Below are positions 8,568 to 17,235 of a stretch of 64,000 nucleotides of DNA, one piece after another. The notes beneath the pieces are model-generated. The model was not told where the DNA came from and did no database searches. It saw only the letters and a list, made by a program, of their open reading frames with translations. Each line of letters starts with the position of its first letter. Positions within the stretch are counted from its first letter, which is position 1. The stretch is from an uncultured Clostridia bacterium (GTDB lineage: Bacteria; Bacillota; Clostridia; UBA1212; UBA1255), in NCBI GenBank assembly GCA_904420095.1, contig CAJFUB010000026.1, positions 22,151 to 86,150 of the forward strand, written 5' to 3'. The translations under genes and the position numbers were made by a program.

Positions 8568-9436
8568 ATGAAGCGGCCTCTTTTCTTTAAAAAACTGCTC
8601 CGCCTTTCCTGTTTGCGCGGAGTGGGGAGCGCGGCGGGAACGATAATATTATAACCAAAGCATCCGCCTCCGGGCAGCCGCTTTGGAGTTAAGCTGCGGT
8701 GAAACGTACGTTAAAGGCGCTTTCGTTTCCCGCGCCGCCGTGCTGCTCCTGCCGGGTGAGGTGCATACCGATCTATACGATAAAACAGATGTGATCGTAT
8801 TTGAAAAATAACGGAAATTTTTCGTAAATTCATGCAATAAGCAGCCCGCCGGGTTTTCCGGAGATTCATCTTCCGGGTATATTTCGGAGGGCTTCTGGCT
8901 TAAATGGACGGCGGGAGGCGCAGGGATTCTGCGTCCGCTGAGATGCTCTGCTCTCCTGCCGCCGCGAGAAAATAATGTAAGACGTGTAATTCCAGCTTTG
9001 CCGCTTCCCTATGGCTATAATAACAGATTTCTCCATAAGATAAAGTTATAAAATACCATTGTTAATAAGTATTTGATATATAATTATCTATTTAATATAC
9101 TGAACGTATGCGGGCCGGAGGAGGTTTTTCCGGGAGCATAAGCTCTGGCAAAACGGTTAACGTGTCCCGCAAAGCCAAAGAAGAGGTGTCTTCTGTGAGA
9201 AAAAGCGCAATTTGGATTCTGGGCTGGCTTAGGGCTGCGGCGCTGCCGCTGACGGTGACCGTGGAAAATTTCGGCGGGGCAACGAGAATGCATTCCAGGA
9301 TTTCTTAACTTATTTGAGCAGCGGCAGGCGCAGGAATAAATTTTGCAGGTAAGACCGGAAAGGGATAGGATCGATATTATAGATATGATATAATAAAGAA
9401 AAATTTACATTGCAGCAGAAAGGGAGTGCGGAAACC
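8568..9436. other. Long non-coding stretch with a probable decayed coding fragment
   Basis: About 870 bp with no convincing intact gene. On the plus strand, from about 8653 to 8811, one frame reads as a plausible protein tail (ending LPGEVHTDLYDKTDVIVFEK, then stop) but has a stop upstream and no start or ribosome-binding site. At 9196 a GTG begins a short hydrophobic peptide (residues like IWILGWLRAAALPLTV) that ends in-frame at 9308 and looks like a truncated signal or membrane segment. The section 8990-9100 is AT-rich. The whole stretch reads as eroded sequence. Confidence 0.4.
9389..9394 (+). promoter_or_regulatory. Candidate -10 element upstream of the aldo/keto reductase operon
   Basis: A perfect TATAAT lies 42 bp before the start codon in an AT-rich context. 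The sequence 17 bp upstream (taggat) is a poor -35, so this is only a candidate promoter. Confidence 0.4.
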
Positions 9437-10570
9437 ATGATTTACAAAAATTTTCAGGGCATACGGCTGTCAGCGCTTGGTATGGGCGCAATGCGCTTGC
9501 CTGTTGTGAACGGGAACGATTCAGAAATCGATGAAAAAGCGGCCGCCGCTATGGTGGATTACGCCATGGAGCACGGGATTAATTATTACGACACGGCCTG
9601 GGGCTACCATGGCGGGCAATCGGAGCTTGTTATGGGACGGGCTCTGGGAAAATATCCGCGTGAACGCTATTATTTGGCCGATAAATTTCCGGGATATGAT
9701 CTTTCCAACATGGATAAGGTGGAACCGATTTTTGAAAAGCAGCTGGAAAAGTGCGGCGTTTCCTATTTTGATTTCTACCTCTTCCATAATGTCTGTGAAA
9801 TGAACATCGATGCTTATCTGAATCCGAAATACGGAATTTACGACTATCTGATGAAGCAGAAAAAGGCCGGTCGCATCCGTCATCTTGGATTTTCTGCACA
9901 TGGCGGCTATGACGTGATGAAGCGTTTTCTGGAGGCGTATGGAGAGAATATGGAATTCTGCCAGATCCAGCTGAACTTCCTGGACTGGAGCTTCCAGGAT
10001 GCGAAGGGAAAAGTCGCGCTGCTGAAGGAGTATGGGATTCCGGTCTGGGTGATGGAGCCGCTGCGGGGCGGAAAGCTGGCGCATTTGGCGGAAGAGGATG
10101 AAGAAAAGCTTAAAAAGCTGCGGCCGCAGGAAGCGATTCCGGCTTGGGCATTCCGTTTTCTGCAGAGTATTCCCGGCGTGACCGTTACCCTTTCGGGTAT
10201 GTCCAGCATGGAGCAGCTGCAGGCGAATCTTCGTACCTATGAAGAAGAACGGCCGCTCGATAGCCGGGAGATGGACATGCTGCTTGCGATTGCGGATGGA
10301 ATGGTGGGGAAAATCGCGCTGCCCTGCACGGCCTGCCGTTATTGCGTCAGCCATTGTCCGCAGGGCTTGGATATTCCGTTTCTGCTGTCGCTGTATAACG
10401 AGCATTGCTTTACGGGCGGCGGCTTTATCGCGCCAATGGCCCTGGCCTCCGTTCCGGAAGACAAGCAGCCGGGGGCCTGCATCGGCTGCCGCAGTTGTGA
10501 GGCGGTATGTCCGCAGCAAATCAAGATTTCAGAGGCTATGGCGGATTTCTCCGAAAAGCTGAACGGATAA
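9437..10570 (+). CDS. Aldo/keto reductase with C-terminal 4Fe-4S ferredoxin domain
   Basis: This 377-aa protein has an N-terminal NADPH-dependent AKR TIM barrel (about residues 1-270) with the catalytic tetrad context in NYYDTAWGYHGG (Asp, Tyr), a KFPG lysine strand and LFHNV histidine. The C-terminal domain carries two cysteine clusters: CTACRYCVSHCP and, about 45 residues later, CIGCRSCEAVCP, typical of ferredoxin-type 4Fe-4S sites. Many gut Clostridia have this fusion; substrates are mostly unknown. The start is the ATG preceded by aagggag; an upstream in-frame TTG is possible but less likely. It is the first gene of a three-gene set with a DUF362 lipoprotein (26 bp gap) and a permease. 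Confidence 0.85.
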   Translation: MIYKNFQGIRLSALGMGAMRLPVVNGNDSEIDEKAAAAMVDYAMEHGINYYDTAWGYHGGQSELVMGRALGKYPRERYYLADKFPGYDLSNMDKVEPIFEKQLEKCGVSYFDFYLFHNVCEMNIDAYLNPKYGIYDYLMKQKKAGRIRHLGFSAHGGYDVMKRFLEAYGENMEFCQIQLNFLDWSFQDAKGKVALLKEYGIPVWVMEPLRGGKLAHLAEEDEEKLKKLRPQEAIPAWAFRFLQSIPGVTVTLSGMSSMEQLQANLRTYEEERPLDSREMDMLLAIADGMVGKIALPCTACRYCVSHCPQGLDIPFLLSLYNEHCFTGGGFIAPMALASVPEDKQPGACIGCRSCEAVCPQQIKISEAMADFSEKLNG

Positions 10571-10596
10571 AAGTACGTTAGGGGGATATCAGAAGC

Positions 10597-11604
10597 ATGA
10601 GAAAATGGATTTCTGTCCTGCTCGGAATGGGGATGCTTTTTTCTATGACGGCCTGCGGCAGCCTGTACACCTCCGAACCCGGAGGCGGAACGTCCGGCGG
10701 CGGCCAGAGAACGCCGGCTGCGCCCGGAAATTATCCGGGAAACAGCGTCGTCTATATGACTACGGAGATCAGCCCGGAGGGACTGATGGCGGTATACGAG
10801 GCGCTGAACTGGACGCCCTCTGGGAATGTAGCGGTAAAGCTTTCCACCGGAGAGCCTCCGGCCAGTAATTATCTGCGCCCGGAACTCATTGCGGACCTGG
10901 TGCAGGCGGTAGACGGCACCATCGTGGAATGCAATACAGCCTACGGCGGCTCCCGTGCAGAAACGGCTATGCATTATCAGGTTGCGGAGGATCATGGCTT
11001 TACGGCGATCGCCGATTTCCAGATCTTGGATGAAGACGGCTCTATGACACTGCCCGTGGAGGGCGGGATCCGATTAACGGAAAACTATGTAGGAGCGGCT
11101 TTCGCGGATTACGACTCTTATCTGATCTTATCTCACTTTAAAGGCCATTCCATGGCGGGGTTCGGCGGAGCCATTAAAAACATTTCCATCGGACTGGGCT
11201 CGAGCGAGGGCAAGTGCTGGATCCACAGCGGAGGGACCAGCCGTACCAACGCGTGGGGCGGAGAGCAGGACGCTTTCCTGGAAAGCATGGCCGAGGCGGG
11301 AAAATCGGTAGCGGATGCTCTGGGGGACCGGATTATCTATATCAATGTGATGAACCGCCTTTCCGTAGACTGCGACTGCGACGGAAACCCTGCGGAGCCG
11401 GACATGCACGACATCGGAATTTTGGCCTCCGCCGATCCGGTGGCGCTGGACCAGGCCTGCATTGATCTTGTATATGCCGCGGAGGATGGGCAGTCTCTCA
11501 TAAACCGCATTGAAAGCCGCAACGGTCTGCATACGCTGGAGCATGCCGCAGAAGTCGGCCTTGGCAGCCGCGGCTATGAACTGATCCGCCTCGAGACAGA
11601 ATAA
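10597..11604 (+). CDS. DUF362-domain lipoprotein
   Basis: This 335-aa protein begins with a lipoprotein signal peptide (about residues 1-19) ending in the lipobox-like MTAC, so Cys20 would be lipidated and the protein anchored outside the membrane. A Gly/Pro-rich spacer follows. The rest matches DUF362: SHFKGHSMAGFGGAIKN and the IGLGSSEGK segment are hallmarks, as is the C-terminal DPVALDQACIDLV. Most DUF362 proteins are cytoplasmic and paired with Fe-S domains; here the ferredoxin domain sits on the neighbouring reductase and this protein appears exported. Function is not known. It is followed after 1 bp by the permease gene. Confidence 0.8.
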   Translation: MRKWISVLLGMGMLFSMTACGSLYTSEPGGGTSGGGQRTPAAPGNYPGNSVVYMTTEISPEGLMAVYEALNWTPSGNVAVKLSTGEPPASNYLRPELIADLVQAVDGTIVECNTAYGGSRAETAMHYQVAEDHGFTAIADFQILDEDGSMTLPVEGGIRLTENYVGAAFADYDSYLILSHFKGHSMAGFGGAIKNISIGLGSSEGKCWIHSGGTSRTNAWGGEQDAFLESMAEAGKSVADALGDRIIYINVMNRLSVDCDCDGNPAEPDMHDIGILASADPVALDQACIDLVYAAEDGQSLINRIESRNGLHTLEHAAEVGLGSRGYELIRLETE

Positions 11605-11605
11605 A

Positions 11606-12511
11606 ATGCTGAAAATCCTGCGGCGGGAATCAATCTATTTATGGTACTATTTTGAACTGCAGCTCCGTCAGATTCTTCCTTACTGGCTTCTGGGTATTTT
11701 GATCGGTTCGGTTATTTCTGTATTTGCAGGGGACAGGATTCACCGCATGGTACGGTCCTTGGGCGAGAAAAAGCTGGGCCTGCTGGGCGTTGTTCCGGCA
11801 AGCGTGCTGGGAATTGCCTCGCCTCTTTGCATGTATGGCACCATTCCTCTGGCGGCCTCTCTTTCTAAAAGCGGGATGCGGGATGACTGGCTGGCGGCTT
11901 TTATGATGAGCTCCATCCTTCTTAATCCACAGCTCATCATTTACAGTACCGCGCTGGGAGCCGCCGCGCTGACCGTGCGCCTTGTTTCCTGTTTCTTCTG
12001 CGGCGTTGCGGCCGGACTCCTGATTCGTTTTTGCTACCGGAACAAGCCCTTTTTTGATTTTTCCGGCTTTGAGGAGCGCAAAAGCAGAGATGTCCATCCG
12101 AATCCGCTGATCCGCCTGCTGAAAAATATCGGACGGAATTTCAAGGCCACCGGGCCGTGGTTTCTGCTGGGCGTCGTTTTATCGGTGCTGTTCCAGCGGT
12201 ATGTGCCGGCGCAGGCTTTTTCCAGGCTCTTTGGAGAAAACGAAGGATTTGGGGTGTTGATGGCCGCTACCGTCGGCGTCCCCTTATACGCCTGCGGAGG
12301 GGGAACGATTCCGCTTTTGCAGCAGTGGCTCTGGAACGGAATGAGCATGGGCAGCGCGGCGGCCTTTATGATTACCGGTCCGGCGACAAAGATTACCAAT
12401 CTCGGCGCATTGAAAATCGTGCTTGGGATCAGGCGGTTTGCGCTCTACCTGGTTTTTGTAATTCTTTTTTCTCTGTTAACGGGGCTGTTTGTGGATCTTG
12501 TGTGCTTTTGA
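11606..12511 (+). CDS. YraQ/ArsP-type permease (DUF318)
   Basis: A 301-aa polytopic membrane protein with about eight hydrophobic segments in two repeated halves. Conserved motifs are SPLCMYGTIPLAASL in the first half and CGGGTIPLLQQWLWNGMSMGSAAAFMITGPATKI in the second, characteristic of the DUF318 permease family, which includes ArsP, an exporter of trivalent organoarsenicals. The cysteine in each repeat could bind a thiophilic metalloid or metal. It sits 1 bp after the DUF362 lipoprotein gene, so it is co-translated with it. The transported substrate is not known; the Fe-S reductase and exported DUF362 neighbours suggest a redox-linked substrate. Confidence 0.8.
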   Translation: MLKILRRESIYLWYYFELQLRQILPYWLLGILIGSVISVFAGDRIHRMVRSLGEKKLGLLGVVPASVLGIASPLCMYGTIPLAASLSKSGMRDDWLAAFMMSSILLNPQLIIYSTALGAAALTVRLVSCFFCGVAAGLLIRFCYRNKPFFDFSGFEERKSRDVHPNPLIRLLKNIGRNFKATGPWFLLGVVLSVLFQRYVPAQAFSRLFGENEGFGVLMAATVGVPLYACGGGTIPLLQQWLWNGMSMGSAAAFMITGPATKITNLGALKIVLGIRRFALYLVFVILFSLLTGLFVDLVCF

Positions 12512-13039
12512 ATGCCTTGCTGCCGGAAATCATTCCCATGTTGAAAGAAACATGAAATATATTGAATATGTTAAACTAACTTCCGTTGTTTTTATAAAAA
12601 TGTCTGAAAAAGCCTTGACTGTTGCCTGACGGTTCTTTACGAAGAAAGTAAACGTGGGGATGCCGTTCTCAGCAGAATGGCAGAAATTCCCGTGGGAAGG
12701 AATTATTTTTCTTACATATACATTAATCTGTGGCAGACTGGCTAAACGCCGATTCTCAAAAAAAGCTGGCCTGCTGCAGGCAGCGCTGCTTTTGCCGGGA
12801 AAGATGCCTTATGGGCTCTTACTATGCTGTCGCTGACGGCTTACTTTCCCGTTATCGTTTGCCTGCATTTTTTTCGAAATCCGGATTCTTTCGGACTATG
12901 GCGATTTGGAATACGGGGCATGCGCCGCGCCGATTCTCTCCTGTTTGTGCTGGCTGCGGGGTTGCTGCTTTTTCTTGCTTTCCGGTTCCGCCCAAGACCG
13001 TTTCAGACCTGCGTTTTAAATAATCAAATGAATTGACTT
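12512..13039. other. Non-coding or decayed stretch before the pilus operon
   Basis: About 530 bp without a convincing gene. Short overlapping frames in all three plus phases carry membrane-like or Cys/Arg-rich segments, for example a hydrophobic peptide from 12824 to 13036 with LLFVLAAGLLLFLAFRF. The pattern of membrane-type sequence spread over shifted frames suggests a frameshifted remnant of a small membrane-protein gene. A TTGACT at 12615 has no good -10 at the right distance, so I do not call a promoter. Confidence 0.35.
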
Positions 13040-13330
13040 TTGATGATTCTTTTTTTGCTTTCGTATTTCAGCGGCACCACAAATTTTACATTGCTGGTGG
13101 TTCTGGTCTTGACTTCTTTTTCGGTATTTCTCATATTGCTCCGTATGCTGATGTCGGCGGCGTCCATTGTCCGAATGAAGGAATCGGAAAAGGCGGTTGC
13201 CCTTCAGAGGATGCTGCAGCGGGACGAGGCTGTATGCAAAAAATGGAGCCGTGGCGTCTTTGATAAATATGTACGAAATATTAACGAACCCCGAGTTGCC
13301 GCATATGCATATTATGTTATCCTGTTATAG
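13040..13330 (+). CDS. Small membrane protein of unknown function
   Basis: This 96-aa frame starts at a double ATG, has two hydrophobic segments (about residues 2-15 and 18-41), then a charged helical region rich in Lys, Glu and Arg. I do not recognise a family. The ribosome-binding site is weak. It may be the first gene of the pilus operon or a truncated remnant, since the preceding sequence looks decayed. A gap of about 90 bp separates it from the coiled-coil gene. Confidence 0.35.
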   Translation: MMILFLLSYFSGTTNFTLLVVLVLTSFSVFLILLRMLMSAASIVRMKESEKAVALQRMLQRDEAVCKKWSRGVFDKYVRNINEPRVAAYAYYVILL

Positions 13331-13423
13331 TATTGAAAACGGCTTGCTGGAGAGAATTCTCCCTGGCCTGTCTTTTTCTCTTGTAAAGAACAGAAAAAAT
13401 GCCGGAGGAGGCGCGGCAGCATT

Positions 13424-13882
13424 ATGACGGAGCGAGAACTGCGTCGTTTGAGCAGAAAAGACCTTTTGGAAATGATGATTGAACAGAAAAAAGAACTGGA
13501 GGCCCTGAAGCTTGAATTAGAGGAGGCGAGAAAAGCCCTACAGAACAGAGAAATCATGCTTAACGAGGCGGGCTCCATCGCGATTGCCGCTCTGCAGATC
13601 AACGGAATTTTCGAGGCCGCGCAGGCGGCCGGCCAGCAATATTTAGAAAATATTCAAAAGCTCAATGAGCGGCAGGCGGCGATCTGCGCAAAAAGGGATG
13701 CGGACAGTAAGGCGGAAGCCGACAGACTATTAAAAGAAACCGCGGAAAGATGCCGTGAGCTGGAAGAAGAGGCGAAGCAAAAATCGGATGCATACTGGCT
13801 GGAGGTTTCCAGGCGTCTGCAGTCCTTTTATGATACGCATCAGGAGCTGAAGCAATTGCTGAGCTTCAGCTCCCGGGCATAA
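13424..13882 (+). CDS. Coiled-coil protein associated with signal peptidase/pilus operon
   Basis: A 152-aa, highly charged, almost entirely helical protein. It begins MTERELRRLSRKDLLEMMIEQ, followed by a heptad-like region (KELEALKLELEEARKALQNRE), a less charged middle (SIAIAALQINGIFEAAQAAG) and a second coiled coil. There is no signal peptide or membrane segment, so it is cytoplasmic. From memory, similar proteins sit directly upstream of a signal peptidase in sortase/pilin loci of other Clostridia and are sometimes mislabelled as DNA repair proteins. It lies 19 bp before the signal peptidase gene. The role is unknown; it may scaffold or regulate pilin secretion. Confidence 0.65.
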   Translation: MTERELRRLSRKDLLEMMIEQKKELEALKLELEEARKALQNREIMLNEAGSIAIAALQINGIFEAAQAAGQQYLENIQKLNERQAAICAKRDADSKAEADRLLKETAERCRELEEEAKQKSDAYWLEVSRRLQSFYDTHQELKQLLSFSSRA

Positions 13883-13901
13883 ATAAAACGGGGCATTCAG
13901 G

Positions 13902-14486
13902 ATGAAACGGAACCAAAACATCTCTCCGCCTACGATACAGCAGCTGGAGGCAGAGCTGAAACGAGAGAATTACCGAAGAAAATACAGAAGGATGCTGCGC
14001 AGTACGCTTTCCGTGCTGGTCGTAGTAGCCGCAGCCGCAGTGCTGGTCTCCAGTCTTCTGCTGCCGGTCCTGAAAGTTTACGGCTCGTCTATGACGCCAA
14101 ATCTGACTAACGGTGATATCGTTGTTGCACTGAGGAGAGGCTCCTTTGAACGCGGCGATGTGATTGCATTCTATTATAATAATAAAATTTTAGTCAAACG
14201 TATTGTCGGCTTGCCGGGAGAATGGATTGACATTGACAGCGAAGGCGGCGTACTGATTGATGGCGTACCGCTGGAAGAGCCCTATCTGACGGAAAAGACT
14301 TTAGGGGAATGCAGCATAGAGCTGCCGTATCAGGTTCCGGACGGAAGGTATTTTGTCATGGGAGACAACCGAACCGTTTCCAGTGATTCAAGAAGCATTG
14401 CTGTGGGATGCGCTGCAGAGGAACAGATCGTAGGAAAGCTTATTTTCCGTATATGGCCTTTCCGTGCGTTCGGAACCATAGCATGA
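13902..14486 (+). CDS. lepB: Signal peptidase I dedicated to the pilus locus
   Basis: A 194-aa type I signal peptidase. A cytoplasmic basic N-terminus and a single membrane helix (about residues 34-56) are followed by the catalytic serine in GSSMTPNL (Ser63) and the catalytic lysine in ILVKRIVGLPGE (Lys99). Boxes D and E are present as GDNRTVSSDSR and a C-terminal IVGKLIFRIWPF. It lies between the coiled-coil gene and the major pilin, so it most likely processes the pilin precursors, as dedicated SipA/LepB proteins do in other Gram-positive pilus islands. Confidence 0.9.
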   Translation: MKRNQNISPPTIQQLEAELKRENYRRKYRRMLRSTLSVLVVVAAAAVLVSSLLLPVLKVYGSSMTPNLTNGDIVVALRRGSFERGDVIAFYYNNKILVKRIVGLPGEWIDIDSEGGVLIDGVPLEEPYLTEKTLGECSIELPYQVPDGRYFVMGDNRTVSSDSRSIAVGCAAEEQIVGKLIFRIWPFRAFGTIA

Positions 14487-14605
14487 GGGGGAAGGAAGGT
14501 TCTGCCGTGAAACAGATACTGCGAAAAATCTGCATACCAAAAGCGCCGGGATAAAGACAACGAGGCGTTGATACACCAAATTAACATCGAAAGGAGATAC
14601 ATGTT

Positions 14606-16315
14606 ATGAAAAACACAAAAAAAGCAGCAGTCCTGCTGCTGTCCCTGTTCCTGGCTTTGATAACGGCCGTGCCGGTGTTTGCGCAGGAAGGAACTTATTC
14701 CATCACTATTGAAAATGAGGCATCGGGCCATATCTACGAGGCATACCAGATTTTCGCCGGCCGTTTGTCAACCGATGATGAAGGAAATGTGATTTTGTCC
14801 GACATCACCTGGGGTACTGGCGTAAATGGAGAAGCGCTGCTGACTGCACTGCAGGCGGCAGATGCTGAGAAATATGGCAGCTGCGCGACCGCTGCAGAAG
14901 CGGCGGAATCTATTGGAGCTACATCTGCCGACGCAGAGGCGTTTGCGGACATCGCTGAAAACTACCTTACCGGAACAAAGGCTGAAAGCACGGCAGGAGA
15001 CGGCAGCTATGTCATCTCCGGTCTGGATGCCGGTTACTATCTTGTGATGGATCAGGAAGACAGCTTAGAAGGCGCCGGCTCCTCCTATACTGCTTACATC
15101 CTCCAGGTGCTGGGCAATGTAACCATGCAGCCCAAGGATACTGATATCCCTACCCTTGAGAAGAAGGTTTGGGAGGATGACGATGCCGATAGCAGCAGCG
15201 GATACGGAAACGGCTATTACGAAGCGGCCGACCATACCATCGGCGATGTGATTCCTTTTAAGCTTATCGGATCCATCCCTGATATGACGGACTATGACTC
15301 CTATACTTACCGCTTCCATGACACCCAGTCCGCCGGACTGACCTTACATGGAAATTCCTTTGAGGTCTATCTGGTTGATGACCTGAATGCTGAGTTAGAT
15401 GCGCTGACGCCTTTAAATAATGAGGGAAATCGGTACTATACCGTAAACACGGATCCCGGCAATGGAGAGACGTTTACCGTCAGCTTTTCAAACCTGAAAA
15501 CCGTTCCTGATGTTGCAGACTACACTCATATTGTAGTAGCTTACACCGCCGAGCTGAACGAAAACGCGAAAACCGGTCAAAAAGAAGGGAATCCTAACGA
15601 GGTTTATCTGGAGTTTTCCAATAACCCTAACGGCGAAGGCTTTGGCAGGACCGAAAAACAGTACGTTGTTGTATTTACTTACACGCTGAACGGCCTGAAG
15701 TACGACGGCAATTTTGATTCCTATGAAAAGGAAGCTCGTTTGGCAGGGGCTAAGTTTGTTTTGCTGAACAGTACACAAAATAAGGCGGCCCTTGTTGCAT
15801 TTGGCGGGACCTTTATAGAGTGGGTTGACCTCCCAGGGAACGCTGAAAGCTATGCAGACGTGACACTTGAAGAGTGGAACAACATGTATGCGGATGCCGG
15901 CCGGGATGTGGTCCTGACTTCTTCCAGTATCGGCATTGTCAGAATCTCCGGGCTTGACGATGACGAATACTACCTTTTGGAGATCGAGGCGCCTGCCGGC
16001 TACAATATGCTAAAAGCTCCGGTTAAGGTTTCGATTACCAGCGTACTCCAGCACGTGAATTTCTATGGAAGCAATCAGGATCAGATCCTGACTGATCTGT
16101 ACGCCATTGTAAATGACGACGCCGAGAATCCTATGCACTGCACGATGCTTGGAGGCGGTACGGTTACTGTCCCCCTCGCAAACTTTTCCGGCACCACGCT
16201 GCCCGAAACGGGCGGAATCGGCACGACGTTTTTCTTTGCGGCAGGCGGTGTCCTGGCTGTCGGCGCAGGAATCCTGCTGGTGGTCAGGAAGCGTGTGAAA
16301 AGCGAAAATAAATAA
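14606..16315 (+). CDS. Major pilin, isopeptide-forming SpaA-type fimbrial protein with LPETG anchor
   Basis: This 569-aa protein has a signal peptide with probable cleavage after VFA (residue 26). An N-terminal domain is followed by the pilin-motif-like lysine in MQPK (Lys177) and the TLEKKVWEDD strand that usually carries the isopeptide lysine. Next come a D2-type fimbrial isopeptide domain (about 185-350) and a prealbumin-like SpaA/Cna_B domain (about 360-500, with the E-containing YYLLEIEAPAGY). The sorting signal is LPETG at residues 532-536, then a hydrophobic helix and the tail RKRVKSENK. It is the backbone pilin polymerised by the class C sortase. A good aaaggag lies upstream of the start. 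Confidence 0.92.
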   Translation: MKNTKKAAVLLLSLFLALITAVPVFAQEGTYSITIENEASGHIYEAYQIFAGRLSTDDEGNVILSDITWGTGVNGEALLTALQAADAEKYGSCATAAEAAESIGATSADAEAFADIAENYLTGTKAESTAGDGSYVISGLDAGYYLVMDQEDSLEGAGSSYTAYILQVLGNVTMQPKDTDIPTLEKKVWEDDDADSSSGYGNGYYEAADHTIGDVIPFKLIGSIPDMTDYDSYTYRFHDTQSAGLTLHGNSFEVYLVDDLNAELDALTPLNNEGNRYYTVNTDPGNGETFTVSFSNLKTVPDVADYTHIVVAYTAELNENAKTGQKEGNPNEVYLEFSNNPNGEGFGRTEKQYVVVFTYTLNGLKYDGNFDSYEKEARLAGAKFVLLNSTQNKAALVAFGGTFIEWVDLPGNAESYADVTLEEWNNMYADAGRDVVLTSSSIGIVRISGLDDDEYYLLEIEAPAGYNMLKAPVKVSITSVLQHVNFYGSNQDQILTDLYAIVNDDAENPMHCTMLGGGTVTVPLANFSGTTLPETGGIGTTFFFAAGGVLAVGAGILLVVRKRVKSENK

Positions 16316-16329
16316 CGCTTTTACAGATC

Positions 16330-16366
16330 GCTGCGGCGGAGAAGGGCTTTTCTTCCCCGCCGCAGC
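16330..16366 (+). terminator. GC-rich hairpin between major pilin and sortase C (attenuator-like)
   Basis: A 10-bp perfect outer stem (gctgcggcgg / ccgccgcagc) encloses a further gaag/cttc pairing after one mismatch, with a loop of about 7 nt. No T-run follows, so complete termination is unlikely; it could dampen downstream expression or protect the pilin mRNA 3' end, giving more pilin than sortase. Confidence 0.45.
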
Positions 16367-16380
16367 GGTAAGGAAGCCGC

Positions 16381-17220
16381 ATGAAGAATGAACACGCCAA
16401 GAGGAACAAAATGATTTCCATCCTTCTGCTTCTCGTCCTGCTCGGAGGGCTGTCTTTACTGCTGTATCCGCTTGTCAGCGATTATTGGAATTCGTTCCAC
16501 CAATCTCGGGCGATTGCGACCTATGTAGAAGCCGTGGCAGAATTAGACGATGCATCCTACGAAGAATGGCGGGAGGCGGCGCAGGCCTATAACACCGCGC
16601 TGCAAGAGGATCAAACACGCTTCCAGCCCAATGAGGAAGAGAACAGTGCCTACAAACAGCTGCTGGATGTATCGGGTAAGGGGATCATGGGATATCTTGA
16701 AATCCCCTGTATAAATGTTTCCCTGCCAATCTATCATGGGACGGATGAGGAGATCCTTCAGATTGCGATCGGCCATATCGAGGGCTCCTCTCTCCCGGTC
16801 GGCGGCACCGGAACTCACTGCGTGATCTCCGGACACAGAGGCCTCCCGTCCGCAAAGCTGTTCACGGATCTGGACCAGCTGACAGAGGGTGATCTCTTTA
16901 CCCTTCGGGTGCTGGATGAAACGCTGACCTATGAAGTAGATCAAATCCGCATTGTAGAACCGGAGGATGTATCCCTGCTGAGCATTGAGGCAGGAAAGGA
17001 TCTTTGCACGCTGATGACCTGCACTCCTTACGGGATCAACTCCCACCGTCTTCTGGTACGGGGGCATCGTATCGAGAATCAGGAGGCCGCAGGCTCCGTC
17101 CGCATCACGGCGGATGCCATACAGCTTGATCCCAGACTGGCGGCTCCGATTCTTGCAGCTCCGGTGCTGCTGAGCCTTTTGCTTTGGACGCTGTTTAATC
17201 CGTTTAATAAAAGAAAATAA
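16381..17220 (+). CDS. Class C sortase (pilin polymerase)
   Basis: A 279-aa class C sortase. It has an N-terminal membrane helix (about 11-32), a long helical and lid-like region, then the sortase beta barrel with catalytic His152 (ISGHRGLP), Cys214 (TLMTCTPYG) and Arg223 (NSHRLL). A C-terminal second membrane helix (about 254-275, ending in NPFNKRK) is the class C hallmark. The enzyme cleaves LPXTG between Thr and Gly and joins pilin subunits through a pilin lysine. The segment DWGT/DPWG typical of class C lids is not clearly seen; the region around ENSAYKQLLDVSGKG stands in its place. It follows the major pilin and precedes the minor pilin by 15 bp. Confidence 0.92.
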   Translation: MKNEHAKRNKMISILLLLVLLGGLSLLLYPLVSDYWNSFHQSRAIATYVEAVAELDDASYEEWREAAQAYNTALQEDQTRFQPNEEENSAYKQLLDVSGKGIMGYLEIPCINVSLPIYHGTDEEILQIAIGHIEGSSLPVGGTGTHCVISGHRGLPSAKLFTDLDQLTEGDLFTLRVLDETLTYEVDQIRIVEPEDVSLLSIEAGKDLCTLMTCTPYGINSHRLLVRGHRIENQEAAGSVRITADAIQLDPRLAAPILAAPVLLSLLLWTLFNPFNKRK

Positions 17221-17235
17221 GGGGATGGAGAAGGG

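Noticed and set aside
12615..12643. Promoter for the pilus operon based on TTGACT
   Set aside because: The sequence 17 bp downstream (tacgaa) does not resemble a -10 element.
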